Shown: positions 6,807-14,960 of the stretch, in pieces
Position numbering within the stretch: position 1 is the first letter of the stretch
Layout: every line of letters starts with the position of its first letter
Source of the DNA: Comamonadaceae bacterium
Lineage (GTDB): Bacteria > Pseudomonadota > Gammaproteobacteria > Burkholderiales > Burkholderiaceae_C
Assembly: GCA_947460165.1 (NCBI GenBank)
Contig: CANHKH010000015.1
Location: 1 to 19,964, forward strand
DNA: 19,964 nt
Reading direction: 5' to 3'
Position numbers and translations under genes: made by a program
The notes under the pieces: generated by a model
The model's input: only the letters and a program-made list of their open reading frames with translations
Database searches by the model: none
Told to the model about the DNA's origin: nothing

Positions 6807-7760
6807 TCACATATGCCCCTTGAATGGTGGCGCTAATCCCTTGGGCAGCATGGCGTGCACACCGCGGTGGGTGTTGACCGTTTGCGTGATGCGAAAGTCA
6901 ACGCCCAGGCTGCACAGCGTGTAAGCATCTTCACGGGACAGGCCGCGCTGGGTGAGCAGCACGATCATGTCTCGAAGCGCCATTTCCATGCATTGGTCCA
7001 GCGTGGGGGCCATGCCCATGGTGATGTAGTGGGTGGGGGTTTCGGCACGCGGATACGCCAGAGCCGTGTTCTTGTGCAAAACCAGCTCGAAAACCCCTTG
7101 CAGCGCAGTCTCGATGGCCGTGGTGCAAACCTCGCCATCGCCCTGAGCCGCATGGCCGTCGCCACAAGAAAAAAGTGCCCCTGATACATGAACAGGCAAA
7201 AACAGTGAACTGCCGGGGCGCAGTTCCTTGTTGTCTAGGTTGCCTCCATGCGCGCGCGGAATGATGGTGCTGATACGGCCCCAATGGGCGGGCGGCGCGA
7301 CACCCATCACGCCGAAGAAGGGATGCAGCGGCAGGTCGAGTCCCCAAGGAAGGCGTGCGACCATGCGCTGGCCATCCAGCGGAATATTCATCAGGCGGTA
7401 GGTGTCAAATTCGGCTGGCAGGGCACCCGCCAGTGGGCGGATGAAGTTATAGCCCCAGTCCTGACGCAATTTGACATCGACGATGCGCACTTCCAGCGTG
7501 TCGCCTGGCTCGGCATCTTCCACGAAAACTGGGCCCGTCAGGATGTGGCCTGGCACATGCCGCGGTGTGCGCAAATAGATGTCGGCCAGTTCGGGGGGGA
7601 TATGAAATTGGTCAGCGGGTGGCAACACGTCGGGGCCGCCGCTGACGGTGTTTACGGTCAGACGGTCACCGCTCTGCACGCGCAGCACAGCGGGAATTTT
7701 CGCGTCAAACAGGCCCCAATGGCAGGTGTCAACGCTGGCGTTAAGAATGTGTTCGGTCAT
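6807..7760 (-). CDS. Acetamidase/formamidase family protein
   Basis: 317 residues, matching the shorter AmdA/FmdA-family proteins rather than the roughly 400-residue formamidases. Family hallmarks run in order: HVPGHILTGPVFVEDAEPGD (68-87), the GGNLDNKEL block (172-180), and SCGDGHAAQGDGEVC (198-212) with the histidine and acidic residues of the metal-dependent active site. No signal peptide, so cytoplasmic. The family hydrolyses small aliphatic amides such as formamide or acetamide to the acid plus ammonia. In this setting it could act on an open-chain amide or formamide released by the ring-opening enzymes upstream (inference). It lies 156 bases after the dihydroorotase-like gene, so it may share that transcript or have its own promoter. 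Shine-Dalgarno weak. Confidence 0.93.
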   Translation of the reverse strand: MTEHILNASVDTCHWGLFDAKIPAVLRVQSGDRLTVNTVSGGPDVLPPADQFHIPPELADIYLRTPRHVPGHILTGPVFVEDAEPGDTLEVRIVDVKLRQDWGYNFIRPLAGALPAEFDTYRLMNIPLDGQRMVARLPWGLDLPLHPFFGVMGVAPPAHWGRISTIIPRAHGGNLDNKELRPGSSLFLPVHVSGALFSCGDGHAAQGDGEVCTTAIETALQGVFELVLHKNTALAYPRAETPTHYITMGMAPTLDQCMEMALRDMIVLLTQRGLSREDAYTLCSLGVDFRITQTVNTHRGVHAMLPKGLAPPFKGHM

Positions 7761-7916
7761 GGTATGTCCGGGGACGACCCGGTTGATGTGGTTGGTTAAA
7801 AAAATTTGCTTCGCTTACCCTCAACCAAAATTCAAAGCGACTACAGATGAGCCAAGACATGCTCCAGTCGCGGTTGAAAGGCTAGAAGATCGCGGTTTTT
7901 GATGTCGAGCGATTTC
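7761..7916. other. 156-bp spacer with imperfect inverted repeat
   Basis: TTCAAAGCGACT (7831-7842) pairs imperfectly with AGTCGCGGTTGAA (7866-7878). On the minus strand the second arm is followed by a short T-run (GAATTTTGG), so it could be a weak terminator or processing site after the dihydroorotase-like gene. No gene seen. Confidence 0.3.
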
Positions 7917-9374
7917 TTAAACGTCGTTCAGCGCCAGGACCAGCGCTGTCTGAGGAACCCCGAGCGGCTTTGTGACGACAGCCTTGGTATAACGATCAGT
8001 ATTGCGCGCAAGGGGTGCGGGCATCGCCTGTACCCCTTTGATCGAACGCCCCCATCCGGCAGCTTCTGTGATCAATTTGCTGTCGCGCATCACGAAGCGG
8101 CCTCGCACAAGTGTGTGGACGGGTGCGCCATGTGTGTTGCGGCCGTGCCAAGGAGATATCTTGCTGATGCTTTGCAACTTGCGTTGCGACACCACGCGAC
8201 GCTGCTCTAAGTCGACGATGGCGATATCGGCATGCGCACCCGGCGAGATCGTTCCCTTTGTGCCATAAAGACCCCAGGCCTTGGCGGGATTGACCGAACT
8301 CCAAAGCACATAGTCCATCAGGCTGGCCCGGCCATGCTGTATCTCCGTGAGCATCAACGCCATCTGCGTTTCAATGCCGACGACTCCGCAGTCGCAACTC
8401 CAGATGTTTTCCCGGAGCTTTTCGTCAGGACTGTGAGGGGCGTGGTCGGTCGCAATCATATCGATGACACCTTCAGCAAGCGCGTCCCATAACGGCTGGT
8501 TGTGACGTGGTTCGCGAATGGGTGGATTCATCCTGAGCAAGCCACCCATGCGCATCATGTCGTCGGTGTTTAGCAGCAGGTATTGCGGACAGGTCTCGAC
8601 GGTCACGTCAACGCCGCGGCGTTTCGCATCTCGGATCAAATACAGTGAATCAGCGCTACTAAGGTGTGCGATGTGGATCCGGGCCCCGGCCCACTCAGCC
8701 AGTGTGATGACGCGGCCAACAGCCTCGACCTCGCAAACGTCCGGGCTGCCCGCCAGATGGGCAAAGGCATCAATGCGGCCCGCTGCCTGTATCTTTAGCT
8801 GACGCCGGGTCACGATCGACGAATTCTCCACGTGCACCACAGCACGTATGCCCAACGGGGCGAGTGTCTCAAAACCTTCGAGCAGCGCACCGTCGGTCGG
8901 GGCCGGATGCCCGGCGGTTGTGCCTGCGAATGCACAGAAGCTGGTAACGCCAGCTTCTAAAAGTTGCTCCATGCGGTCGATCGTATCGTCGTTGAACAAG
9001 CCGTGGATGCCGTAGTCGACATAAGAGGATTCAGCGGCTTTCAATTTCACCCGCACGCTTTCGACCGTACCCGTCGCCGGGTTGGTGTTGGGCATGTCAA
9101 AAACGGTGGTGACACCGCCGCAGGCCGCGGCAGCTGAACCGCTCTTCCAGGTTTCTTTGTGCGGGTAACCGGGGTCACGAAAATGCACATGACTGTCGAT
9201 TGCGCCCGGCAACAGAAACAAGCCGTCGGCCCGTATTTCCTCTCGTGCGGCAGGCATCATGTCATCATGGCCGACGGCGACGATCAATCCGCCATCGATT
9301 GCAACGGACGCGCTAACGATCTGATCTGCCGATACGACCTGGCCGCCCCGGATGACGGCATCCACTTTTTCCAT
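7917..9374 (-). CDS. Dihydroorotase/allantoinase-like cyclic amidohydrolase
   Basis: 485 residues, close to allantoinase and dihydropyrimidinase in length. Metal-site motifs of the cyclic amidohydrolases are present: H62 and H64 in DSHVHFRDPG, H181 in VVHVEN, H237 in IHIAHLSS and D310 in IATDHAPH. The PNTNPAT and NPPIRE substrate-side blocks are also typical. The carboxylated bridging lysine expected in F-K-x-F is replaced: here the strand is SFCAF with C147 (codon TGT, 8934-8936). The family opens cyclic amide or imide rings (dihydroorotate, allantoin, hydantoin, dihydropyrimidine). A strong AGGAG lies 7 bases before the ATG. The gene follows the amidohydrolase upstream by 26 bases. Exact substrate unknown; AllB or PyrC names are not justified because of the missing lysine and the context. 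Confidence 0.92.
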   Translation of the reverse strand: MEKVDAVIRGGQVVSADQIVSASVAIDGGLIVAVGHDDMMPAAREEIRADGLFLLPGAIDSHVHFRDPGYPHKETWKSGSAAAACGGVTTVFDMPNTNPATGTVESVRVKLKAAESSYVDYGIHGLFNDDTIDRMEQLLEAGVTSFCAFAGTTAGHPAPTDGALLEGFETLAPLGIRAVVHVENSSIVTRRQLKIQAAGRIDAFAHLAGSPDVCEVEAVGRVITLAEWAGARIHIAHLSSADSLYLIRDAKRRGVDVTVETCPQYLLLNTDDMMRMGGLLRMNPPIREPRHNQPLWDALAEGVIDMIATDHAPHSPDEKLRENIWSCDCGVVGIETQMALMLTEIQHGRASLMDYVLWSSVNPAKAWGLYGTKGTISPGAHADIAIVDLEQRRVVSQRKLQSISKISPWHGRNTHGAPVHTLVRGRFVMRDSKLITEAAGWGRSIKGVQAMPAPLARNTDRYTKAVVTKPLGVPQTALVLALNDV

Positions 9375-9400
9375 TTAAATGCTCCTTTGAGTTCAGCAAG

Positions 9401-10855
9401 TCAGCTTCGATGCAGTGCGCCCATATAGACTTCGCGCAACGTGCCAGCCCATGCAGCCGTTACCTGCCTCCAATCGCGGTATGCCGGGGCACCGTGCCTG
9501 ACCTGCGCCATCAACTCCGCCTGCAAGGCTGGTAGATCAAAACCTTGTAATTCGCCGTCGCGCACAACCTCGCGCCCATCGACGAAAAGATGGCGCATAG
9601 AAGCCTTGGTTGCACGCAGTGCAACCAACATCTCATCATCGACATCCAGCACCAGGTCCTGCGCCAGAGCAGCACGATCCAGCACCATGAAATCAGCCGG
9701 CGCACTGACTTGCAGCAAGGTCTGTGCGCCGTCGTCGCCGGTCACGATACGACGGCCACCGTGGCAGGCGGCATGAAAGAGCGCTGACAGCGGCATGCCT
9801 TGTTCAAACCCTGTGCCTCTGTGAAGCATGTAATTAAGGCGCAACTCCCGGAAGGCGTCGTCATCATCGTCGACCGAGAAACCGTCGAGGCCCTGTGCCA
9901 AAGGCACGCCTCGCCGGTAAAGCTCGGCCACCGGCGCCATTCCATTGCGAAGGCCAAGGTTGGAGCTGGTGTTGATAGAGACGCTGACGCCGCGCTTGGC
10001 CAGCAGGTCCATTTCGTCCGGCCTCAACCAGACCGCATGGGCAATTGATAGCCGCGGCGATAGTAGGCCTATGCTGTCTAGAAAACGCAGCGGTCCGCCC
10101 GGATATCGGGCGTCCAGATATTCGCGCTGTACTTTTGACTCCATCAGATGCATGTGCACGCGCCGCTCGTTGCGGGCTGAAGCCTCGGCGACGGCGGTGA
10201 GTAACGCGTCGGAGCACCACTCCGGGCCGTAGGGTCCATATTGCACGTCAACCAGCGGACCCTCTACTTGCAGAGCCACTTCGTCCACCAGTTGAACCTG
10301 TTCCGCCGGCGAGCCGGGTGGGCGCGACAAAAGTCGTTCCTTGATTGCGGCTCTGGCGGCCGGCGGCAGCCTGGCCAATACCTGCTCATCGACGGCATAG
10401 CCGAGGGCATTGATATCGCGCAGCGCAGGCGCGATGGCTACCCGCACCCCGACCGCGCGGGCAGCACTTGCTACAACTTTCAGTTCCTGCACGATGCGTG
10501 TTGGATCTTGCGGACGGGTGTAATGCACCATGATGCTGCCGCAGCCCGACAAGGCCTGACGCCCCAGCGCGGCAGCCGCGATCAAGAAGGGATCGCAGGC
10601 CGGCGGACCCGACATCTGCGCCAGCCACAATTCCAGCGGTAGGTCAAAGGCCGCCAGCGCGGTGGGTGGAACGCCGCGCACATGGTCATGACCGTTGGCG
10701 AAAGCCGGCATCAGGATTTGTCCTGCTGTCCCTGGCGCATCTGGTCCGGCAGGCTGCTCTGCTGCGATGCGATGCCCGTCAACTTGCAAGTTCACAGCGT
10801 CGCGACAGGTGCAGTTTCCTGGAAAGCGCAGCCGCCGTGCGGAAACGCTGAACAT
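9401..10855 (-). CDS. Amidohydrolase, cytosine deaminase/TrzA-like
   Basis: 484 residues in the mononuclear deaminase branch of the amidohydrolase superfamily. Ligands: H56 and H58 in ANGHDHVRG, H236 with E239 in HMHLMES, H273 in IAHAVWL and D324 in GLDGF. The usual GTDG is GLDG here, followed by a run of five aspartates (about 329-333). The lack of a bridging lysine and the H-x-x-E motif fit deamination or dechlorination of purine, pyrimidine or triazine rings. The ATG at 10855 is preferred because GGAGG lies 8 bases upstream; an in-frame ATG at 10924 would add 23 non-conserved residues that overlap the probable control region. First gene of its module, followed by the ring-opening enzyme. 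Substrate unknown. Confidence 0.88.
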   Translation of the reverse strand: MFSVSARRLRFPGNCTCRDAVNLQVDGHRIAAEQPAGPDAPGTAGQILMPAFANGHDHVRGVPPTALAAFDLPLELWLAQMSGPPACDPFLIAAAALGRQALSGCGSIMVHYTRPQDPTRIVQELKVVASAARAVGVRVAIAPALRDINALGYAVDEQVLARLPPAARAAIKERLLSRPPGSPAEQVQLVDEVALQVEGPLVDVQYGPYGPEWCSDALLTAVAEASARNERRVHMHLMESKVQREYLDARYPGGPLRFLDSIGLLSPRLSIAHAVWLRPDEMDLLAKRGVSVSINTSSNLGLRNGMAPVAELYRRGVPLAQGLDGFSVDDDDDAFRELRLNYMLHRGTGFEQGMPLSALFHAACHGGRRIVTGDDGAQTLLQVSAPADFMVLDRAALAQDLVLDVDDEMLVALRATKASMRHLFVDGREVVRDGELQGFDLPALQAELMAQVRHGAPAYRDWRQVTAAWAGTLREVYMGALHRS

Positions 10856-10989
10856 CTCATCTCCCTCCAATATTGAACCAGCGGGGCGATCGGGAGAAAA
10901 CAGAGATGGTTTGTTCAATTGCATCGACTTTTTTCGGTTGGCGGACTGCCCTGTTATATTTTGCTTTGGTTCAATTCAGCTTTGCACAA
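10856..10989 (-). promoter_or_regulatory. Control region with three ATTGAACCA-type motifs
   Basis: Plus-strand ATTGAACCA (10872-10880), TTGTTCAAT (10911-10919) and TGGTTCAAT (10967-10975): one copy and two inverted copies of the same 9-mer, the middle one with one change. They surround a TATAAC that could be a -10 box; no good -35 is visible. Likely operator sites for a regulator of the amidohydrolase gene. No sigma-54 GG-N10-GC element here. Confidence 0.45.
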
Positions 10990-12432
10990 TCAGGCCATGT
11001 GGCCAGCGACGGAGTCGGCCACCGCGAATAGATCGGCGTTGCGCAAGCGCAGGCTACGCGCCATGTCGCGGATTTCGGTGCAAAGGCTGTTCGTATCAAA
11101 ACGGGTCGGACGCCCCTGCTCCAGCACGACTGCGCCGCCCACCAGCACGGTGTCCACCGATGCGCCAGTTTCGGCAAAAACCATTTGGGCTATCGGATCG
11201 TTCAGGGGAAGCCACGCGGGTGTATCCATGCGGTACAAGGCGAGGTCGGCCAACCAGCCGGGGGCCAGTGACCCCAGCAACGGCTGGCGCAACGCCTCGG
11301 CACCGCCGACGGTCGCCATGCTCATGACCTGAAGGGCTGAAGGCCAGTCTTGCGGCTTCGCCAGCGACGTCCGGTGCAAAGTGGCCGCACCCCGCATCGC
11401 TTCCTGCATCGAAAGGTTGTCGTTGGCGCCAGCGCCGTCCGTGCCCAGCGCCAAACGAACGCCGGCTCGTAACATGGCCGGAATTGGCGCTGTGCCAGAT
11501 CCCAGCCGTGCGTTGCTCTCCGGGTTCAATACGGCGACCGCGCCAGAAGCCGCCATCAGTGCGATGTCTTCGTCGTCCAGCCAGCAACAGTGGGCACAAG
11601 ACCAGCGGTCTGACAACACGCCGAGCCGTTCTAGGCGGCCCAGTGAGCTCACGCCATAGCGTTCACGTGCCAGCCGGGCCTGCTTTGCAGTTTCGAGCAG
11701 ATGGGTGTGAATGCCAGTATCGAAACGCCGTGCGAGTTCGGCGCACAAGCGCAACGCGTCGTCGCTACAGCGATCAGGATTTGACGGTGCGGGGAAGACG
11801 CCGAGCCGCCCATCCTTGCCGTGCCAGCGCCGCATTGCGCCTTCCATCAACTCGCGCAATTCTTCCAGCGGCTGCGGACGCAATAACTGAACCTGACGCA
11901 ACTGATCAAGCAGTGGTTGAGACAGCACGCCCGGAGCCGGGTAAATGTCGTCGAACGCGCCATCGAAAAAACGCAGGCCTAGCGTGGCACGCATACCGGT
12001 TTCTTCCCAGGCACCCAGCGCAGCGTCGATATCCGCAGCGACAAAACGCTGGCCCGGGAAATGGTCGATCACGGCGGTCGTCCCACTGCTAAGCGCGGCC
12101 CATGCAGTCAACAACACTGCCAGCCGCGTTTCGTCTGGCGTACGGCGCGACGTATGAGCTTGGGTCAGCCACATGAAAGCCGGATGGCTCAGGCGGTCGC
12201 CGAAACCAGGCAGCGTTGCAGACTGCGAATGGGTGTGTGCATTCACTAATCCGGGCGCCGCCAGCTTGCCGGCGCCGTCGATGACGCGTGCCAACTGCGG
12301 CACCGGCGGCGCAGCGCCCTCACCGAGTGCCACGATGCGGTCGTTCTCAATGAGCAGATAGCCTTCATCGATAAACCGATGTTGCGAGTCCAGCGTAAGA
12401 ATCGCGACGTTGTGGATCAGGGTCTTGCTCAT
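10990..12432 (-). CDS. Amidohydrolase, SsnA/TrzA/guanine deaminase-like
   Basis: 480 residues with the complete deaminase-type site: H66 and H68 in VNAHTHSQ, H244 with E247 in HTHLLET, H281 in CAHCCWLDDED and D332 in LGTDGAGAND. The outer beta-sandwich (IDGAGKLAAPG and the end around VGGAVVLEQGRP) is also present. Relatives deaminate or dechlorinate guanine, 8-oxoguanine, S-adenosylhomocysteine, melamine or s-triazines. It differs from the amidohydrolase downstream, so two separate ring deaminations or alternative substrates are possible. Its ATG overlaps the cyclodeaminase-family stop in an ATGA (12429-12432), making it the last gene of the importer operon. A cytoplasmic enzyme acting on the imported compound is the simplest reading (inference). 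Confidence 0.92.
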   Translation of the reverse strand: MSKTLIHNVAILTLDSQHRFIDEGYLLIENDRIVALGEGAAPPVPQLARVIDGAGKLAAPGLVNAHTHSQSATLPGFGDRLSHPAFMWLTQAHTSRRTPDETRLAVLLTAWAALSSGTTAVIDHFPGQRFVAADIDAALGAWEETGMRATLGLRFFDGAFDDIYPAPGVLSQPLLDQLRQVQLLRPQPLEELRELMEGAMRRWHGKDGRLGVFPAPSNPDRCSDDALRLCAELARRFDTGIHTHLLETAKQARLARERYGVSSLGRLERLGVLSDRWSCAHCCWLDDEDIALMAASGAVAVLNPESNARLGSGTAPIPAMLRAGVRLALGTDGAGANDNLSMQEAMRGAATLHRTSLAKPQDWPSALQVMSMATVGGAEALRQPLLGSLAPGWLADLALYRMDTPAWLPLNDPIAQMVFAETGASVDTVLVGGAVVLEQGRPTRFDTNSLCTEIRDMARSLRLRNADLFAVADSVAGHMA

Positions 12433-13436
12433 AGTTGTTGGATTTGCTGGACCGTAGGCGCGCCCTCGGTGTCGAAGTGCATCCCCAGGCTGCGCGATTC
12501 GGCGCGTCGAAGTAGCGCGTAGGCCAGCACCAGGTCTTGCAGGGCGATACCAATTGATTTGAAGACATGGACTGCGCCGTGTGTCAGCGCAGGAACAGGC
12601 CGGCCGATCAGCGAGCCAAGTTCGCCGGCGATGGCGGTCTTGCCGATGACACCGGAGGCAAGCGGCAAGATCAGATCACCGGCCTTCTCCAGAGCGCCCT
12701 CGGTATGGTCGGTGTAAATGACGGCGCGGCCGATCAGCGCATCATCAGCTTCGCGCGCTCCAGGGCGATTGGCGCCGCCGAGAATGATCAGCGCGCCTTC
12801 ATGCACCAAATTACCAGGAAACACCGGCGTATCTGAGGTGGTTGCCGTCACGATTATGTCGGCTTGCTCAGCCGCCTCGGCGGCATTGCGAGCGACTCTA
12901 ACTTCGACACCAGACAGTTGAGCAAGCCCTCTTGCGGTCGCAACCATCGCCTCTGCGCGTTCGGCATTGCGCCCGACGATCAGGACCCGACGGATCGGGC
13001 GGACCTTGAGCAGATACAGCAAAGCCGGCATTGCCATCTTGCCCGCTCCGAATATAGCAAGCTTGGATGCTGCGGCCGGGGCCAGTACCTTGGCAGCCGC
13101 AGCGAAACCGGCAGCGGTTCGGTGATCGTTAAAGCGCTCGGCCGAAATCAATGCTATTGGCCGGACTGAAGCCATGTCCCACAGCGTGAGCAAGCTACGA
13201 GTAACACGAGGTCCATCCACCTGCGGCCAGCCGTGGCAATTGGTTTTGATCATCAATTGGCTGATATCGTGGCCGAATCCCGCCACGCCCAGTACGCCGG
13301 CCCGTGGCGATAAGCGCCTCATGTCCAACCGACCCCTCGCCAACTCCCCGCCCGATACCTGCTGCACAAAAGCGGTTTCGGCGCAATCAATCGCCAAGTC
13401 CATGTCGATCAACTGCTCGACATCGTTTTCTGACAT
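12429..13436 (-). CDS. Ornithine cyclodeaminase/mu-crystallin family protein
   Basis: 335 residues, normal length for the family. An NAD(P)-binding Rossmann motif IFGAGKMA lies at 128-135, after the conserved substrate-side block RFNDHRTAAG; further family segments are ADIIVTATTSDTPVF, GALIILGGANRPG and the C-terminal FKSIGIALQDLVLA. Members include ornithine cyclodeaminase, alanine dehydrogenase and ketimine or imine reductases. The family is too diverse to name a substrate. Start: the ATG at 13436 gives MSENDVEQL; an in-frame TTG at 13445 would begin one base after the permease stop, and neither has a strong Shine-Dalgarno. Sitting between permease and deaminase genes, it probably works on a product of the imported compound, for example reducing a C=N bond or releasing ammonia (inference). 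Confidence 0.92.
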   Translation of the reverse strand: MSENDVEQLIDMDLAIDCAETAFVQQVSGGELARGRLDMRRLSPRAGVLGVAGFGHDISQLMIKTNCHGWPQVDGPRVTRSLLTLWDMASVRPIALISAERFNDHRTAAGFAAAAKVLAPAAASKLAIFGAGKMAMPALLYLLKVRPIRRVLIVGRNAERAEAMVATARGLAQLSGVEVRVARNAAEAAEQADIIVTATTSDTPVFPGNLVHEGALIILGGANRPGAREADDALIGRAVIYTDHTEGALEKAGDLILPLASGVIGKTAIAGELGSLIGRPVPALTHGAVHVFKSIGIALQDLVLAYALLRRAESRSLGMHFDTEGAPTVQQIQQL

Positions 13437-13446
13437 CAAAAGCAAT

Positions 13447-14205
13447 TTATTCTTTCAGACTGGAGCCAGCCTGCCTCCAACGGGTCGTGTAAGTCTCGCC
13501 CCAGGAAGTTAATGCAAATACCAGTAAGCCTATCAATACCGAGGTGAGTACAGCGGCCCACAGCATCCCCGTCTCTCGCATTTCGCCACTGTCCAAAATC
13601 AGCTTGCCGAGTCCACGGGCACCGGTTATCCATTCAGACAACATCGTTCCAAGCACAGCGCTGGCACCTGCTATACGCAAACCGGTGAAAAAATAGGGCA
13701 TCGCATAAGGAATACGAACAATCGCCATCTGCTTCCAAAGGCCTGCACCGTAAACATGCATCAGTTCGATCGCGCTTCGGTCAGCAGCAGCCAGACCCCG
13801 CTGTAAATTGATCATCAATGGAAAAAACGAAACGATGGTCACCACCACCACACTGGTGCCTATGCCGCGTCCCATAAACAGGGTAATCAGCGGCGCCACT
13901 GCAGCGACAGGCGCAGACCGGAACACCAACAGCACTGGCATTGCGGTCTGCGATGCATGGCGGCTGACGGTAAATAACAGTGCGAATGCCGATGCGAACA
14001 AGGTACTGATGAGCAGGCCAACAATCGCTGCGCCAACGGTTAGCGCGGCATGTCCGGCCAGTACATCCCAGCGCTCCACTGCGGCACCAAGAACCGCGCC
14101 TGGTGTTGGCACCAGATATGCAGGCAAAGCAAAAAAGGAAATAAGTCCCTGCCAAATACCCAGCAGCAGCAAACCGATGAAGATTATCGAAGCAAGTCGT
14201 CTCAT
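13447..14205 (-). CDS. ABC transporter permease (second of pair), NitT/TauT type
   Basis: 252 residues, a BPD_transp_1 permease. The first membrane segment is near the N-terminus (LASIIFIGLLLLGIWQGL), followed by further hydrophobic segments such as VVVVTIVSFFPLMI. The EAA coupling loop is ELMHVYGAGLWKQMAIVRIP, followed by AMPYFFTGLRIA. It overlaps the preceding permease by 4 bases (ATGA at 14202-14205) and ends one base before the first possible start of the cyclodeaminase-family gene. With the adjacent permease it should form a heterodimeric channel. Confidence 0.93.
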   Translation of the reverse strand: MRRLASIIFIGLLLLGIWQGLISFFALPAYLVPTPGAVLGAAVERWDVLAGHAALTVGAAIVGLLISTLFASAFALLFTVSRHASQTAMPVLLVFRSAPVAAVAPLITLFMGRGIGTSVVVVTIVSFFPLMINLQRGLAAADRSAIELMHVYGAGLWKQMAIVRIPYAMPYFFTGLRIAGASAVLGTMLSEWITGARGLGKLILDSGEMRETGMLWAAVLTSVLIGLLVFALTSWGETYTTRWRQAGSSLKE

Positions 14206-14960
14206 GTCCTTGTCCGCTCCCAGGTGACAACCTGGCGTTCAAGCAACGCGAGCAGAGCGTAGGCGGAACCCGCCAGCCCGCAGCAAAGCAATACTGCTAG
14301 CCAAACTTTTTCGATGTCATAAGAAAAAAGCGCATATAACATCATTGCGCCAACACCACGATCGGCCCCGGCCCACTCCGCCGTGATCGCGCCAAGTACC
14401 GCAAGCGGTGCGGCGACCTTTAGTCCCGCAAATATATAGGGGAGCGCGGTCGGTATACGAAGATACCAAACGACTTGCACACGTGATGCGTTGAGCACGT
14501 AAAGTAGCTCGCGCTGCCGCTCGTCAGCGGTCGCCAAACCTTGCATCGCGCCCACCAGCAAAGGGAACTGGGTCGACAAGGCAGCTATGACAATCTGTGT
14601 GCTTCCGCCAGTGCCAAGCCAAAGCGCCAACAGCGGCGCAGTAGCGATGACTGGAATAGCGTTGATCACGACACCCGTGGAGTAGATGGACCCGCGCAAC
14701 CTGCGTACCAACACCCCGATACAAGCAGCTGTGAACGTCAGCGCAACCGCAATGACGTAACCCATCGTCGCCGTGTACATTGTGGGCAGCAGATTGCCGA
14801 TGACTAAACGGGGGTTGTTCCAGGCTACCAGCCCAATCTGTAATGGCCCCGGAATAAAGACCGGCAACATCCCTGCTCGGTTTAGCGCCTCTATTACCAG
14901 AATCAGCAATGTAACCGATAACAAAGGCAAGATTACAGGCGTCAGATGTCGTGTCACCAT
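14202..14960 (-). CDS. ABC transporter permease (first of pair), NitT/TauT type
   Basis: 252 residues with the BPD_transp_1 fold. An N-terminal membrane segment (VILPLLSVTLLILVIEAL) is followed by a periplasmic loop and the core. The EAA loop is ELLYVLNASRVQVVWYLRIP, then TALPYIFAGLKVA. It is clearly related to but diverged from the next permease, so the pair is an old duplication forming a heterodimer rather than a recent copy. Its ATG overlaps the ATPase stop by 7 bases (14954-14960), implying translational coupling. Confidence 0.93.
   Translation of the reverse strand: MVTRHLTPVILPLLSVTLLILVIEALNRAGMLPVFIPGPLQIGLVAWNNPRLVIGNLLPTMYTATMGYVIAVALTFTAACIGVLVRRLRGSIYSTGVVINAIPVIATAPLLALWLGTGGSTQIVIAALSTQFPLLVGAMQGLATADERQRELLYVLNASRVQVVWYLRIPTALPYIFAGLKVAAPLAVLGAITAEWAGADRGVGAMMLYALFSYDIEKVWLAVLLCCGLAGSAYALLALLERQVVTWERTRT

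Noticed and set aside
10856..10924. Upstream ATG (10924) as start of the amidohydrolase
   Set aside because: The extra 23 residues are not domain-like, and the downstream ATG at 10855 has a strong GGAGG; the stretch also holds repeated operator-like motifs.
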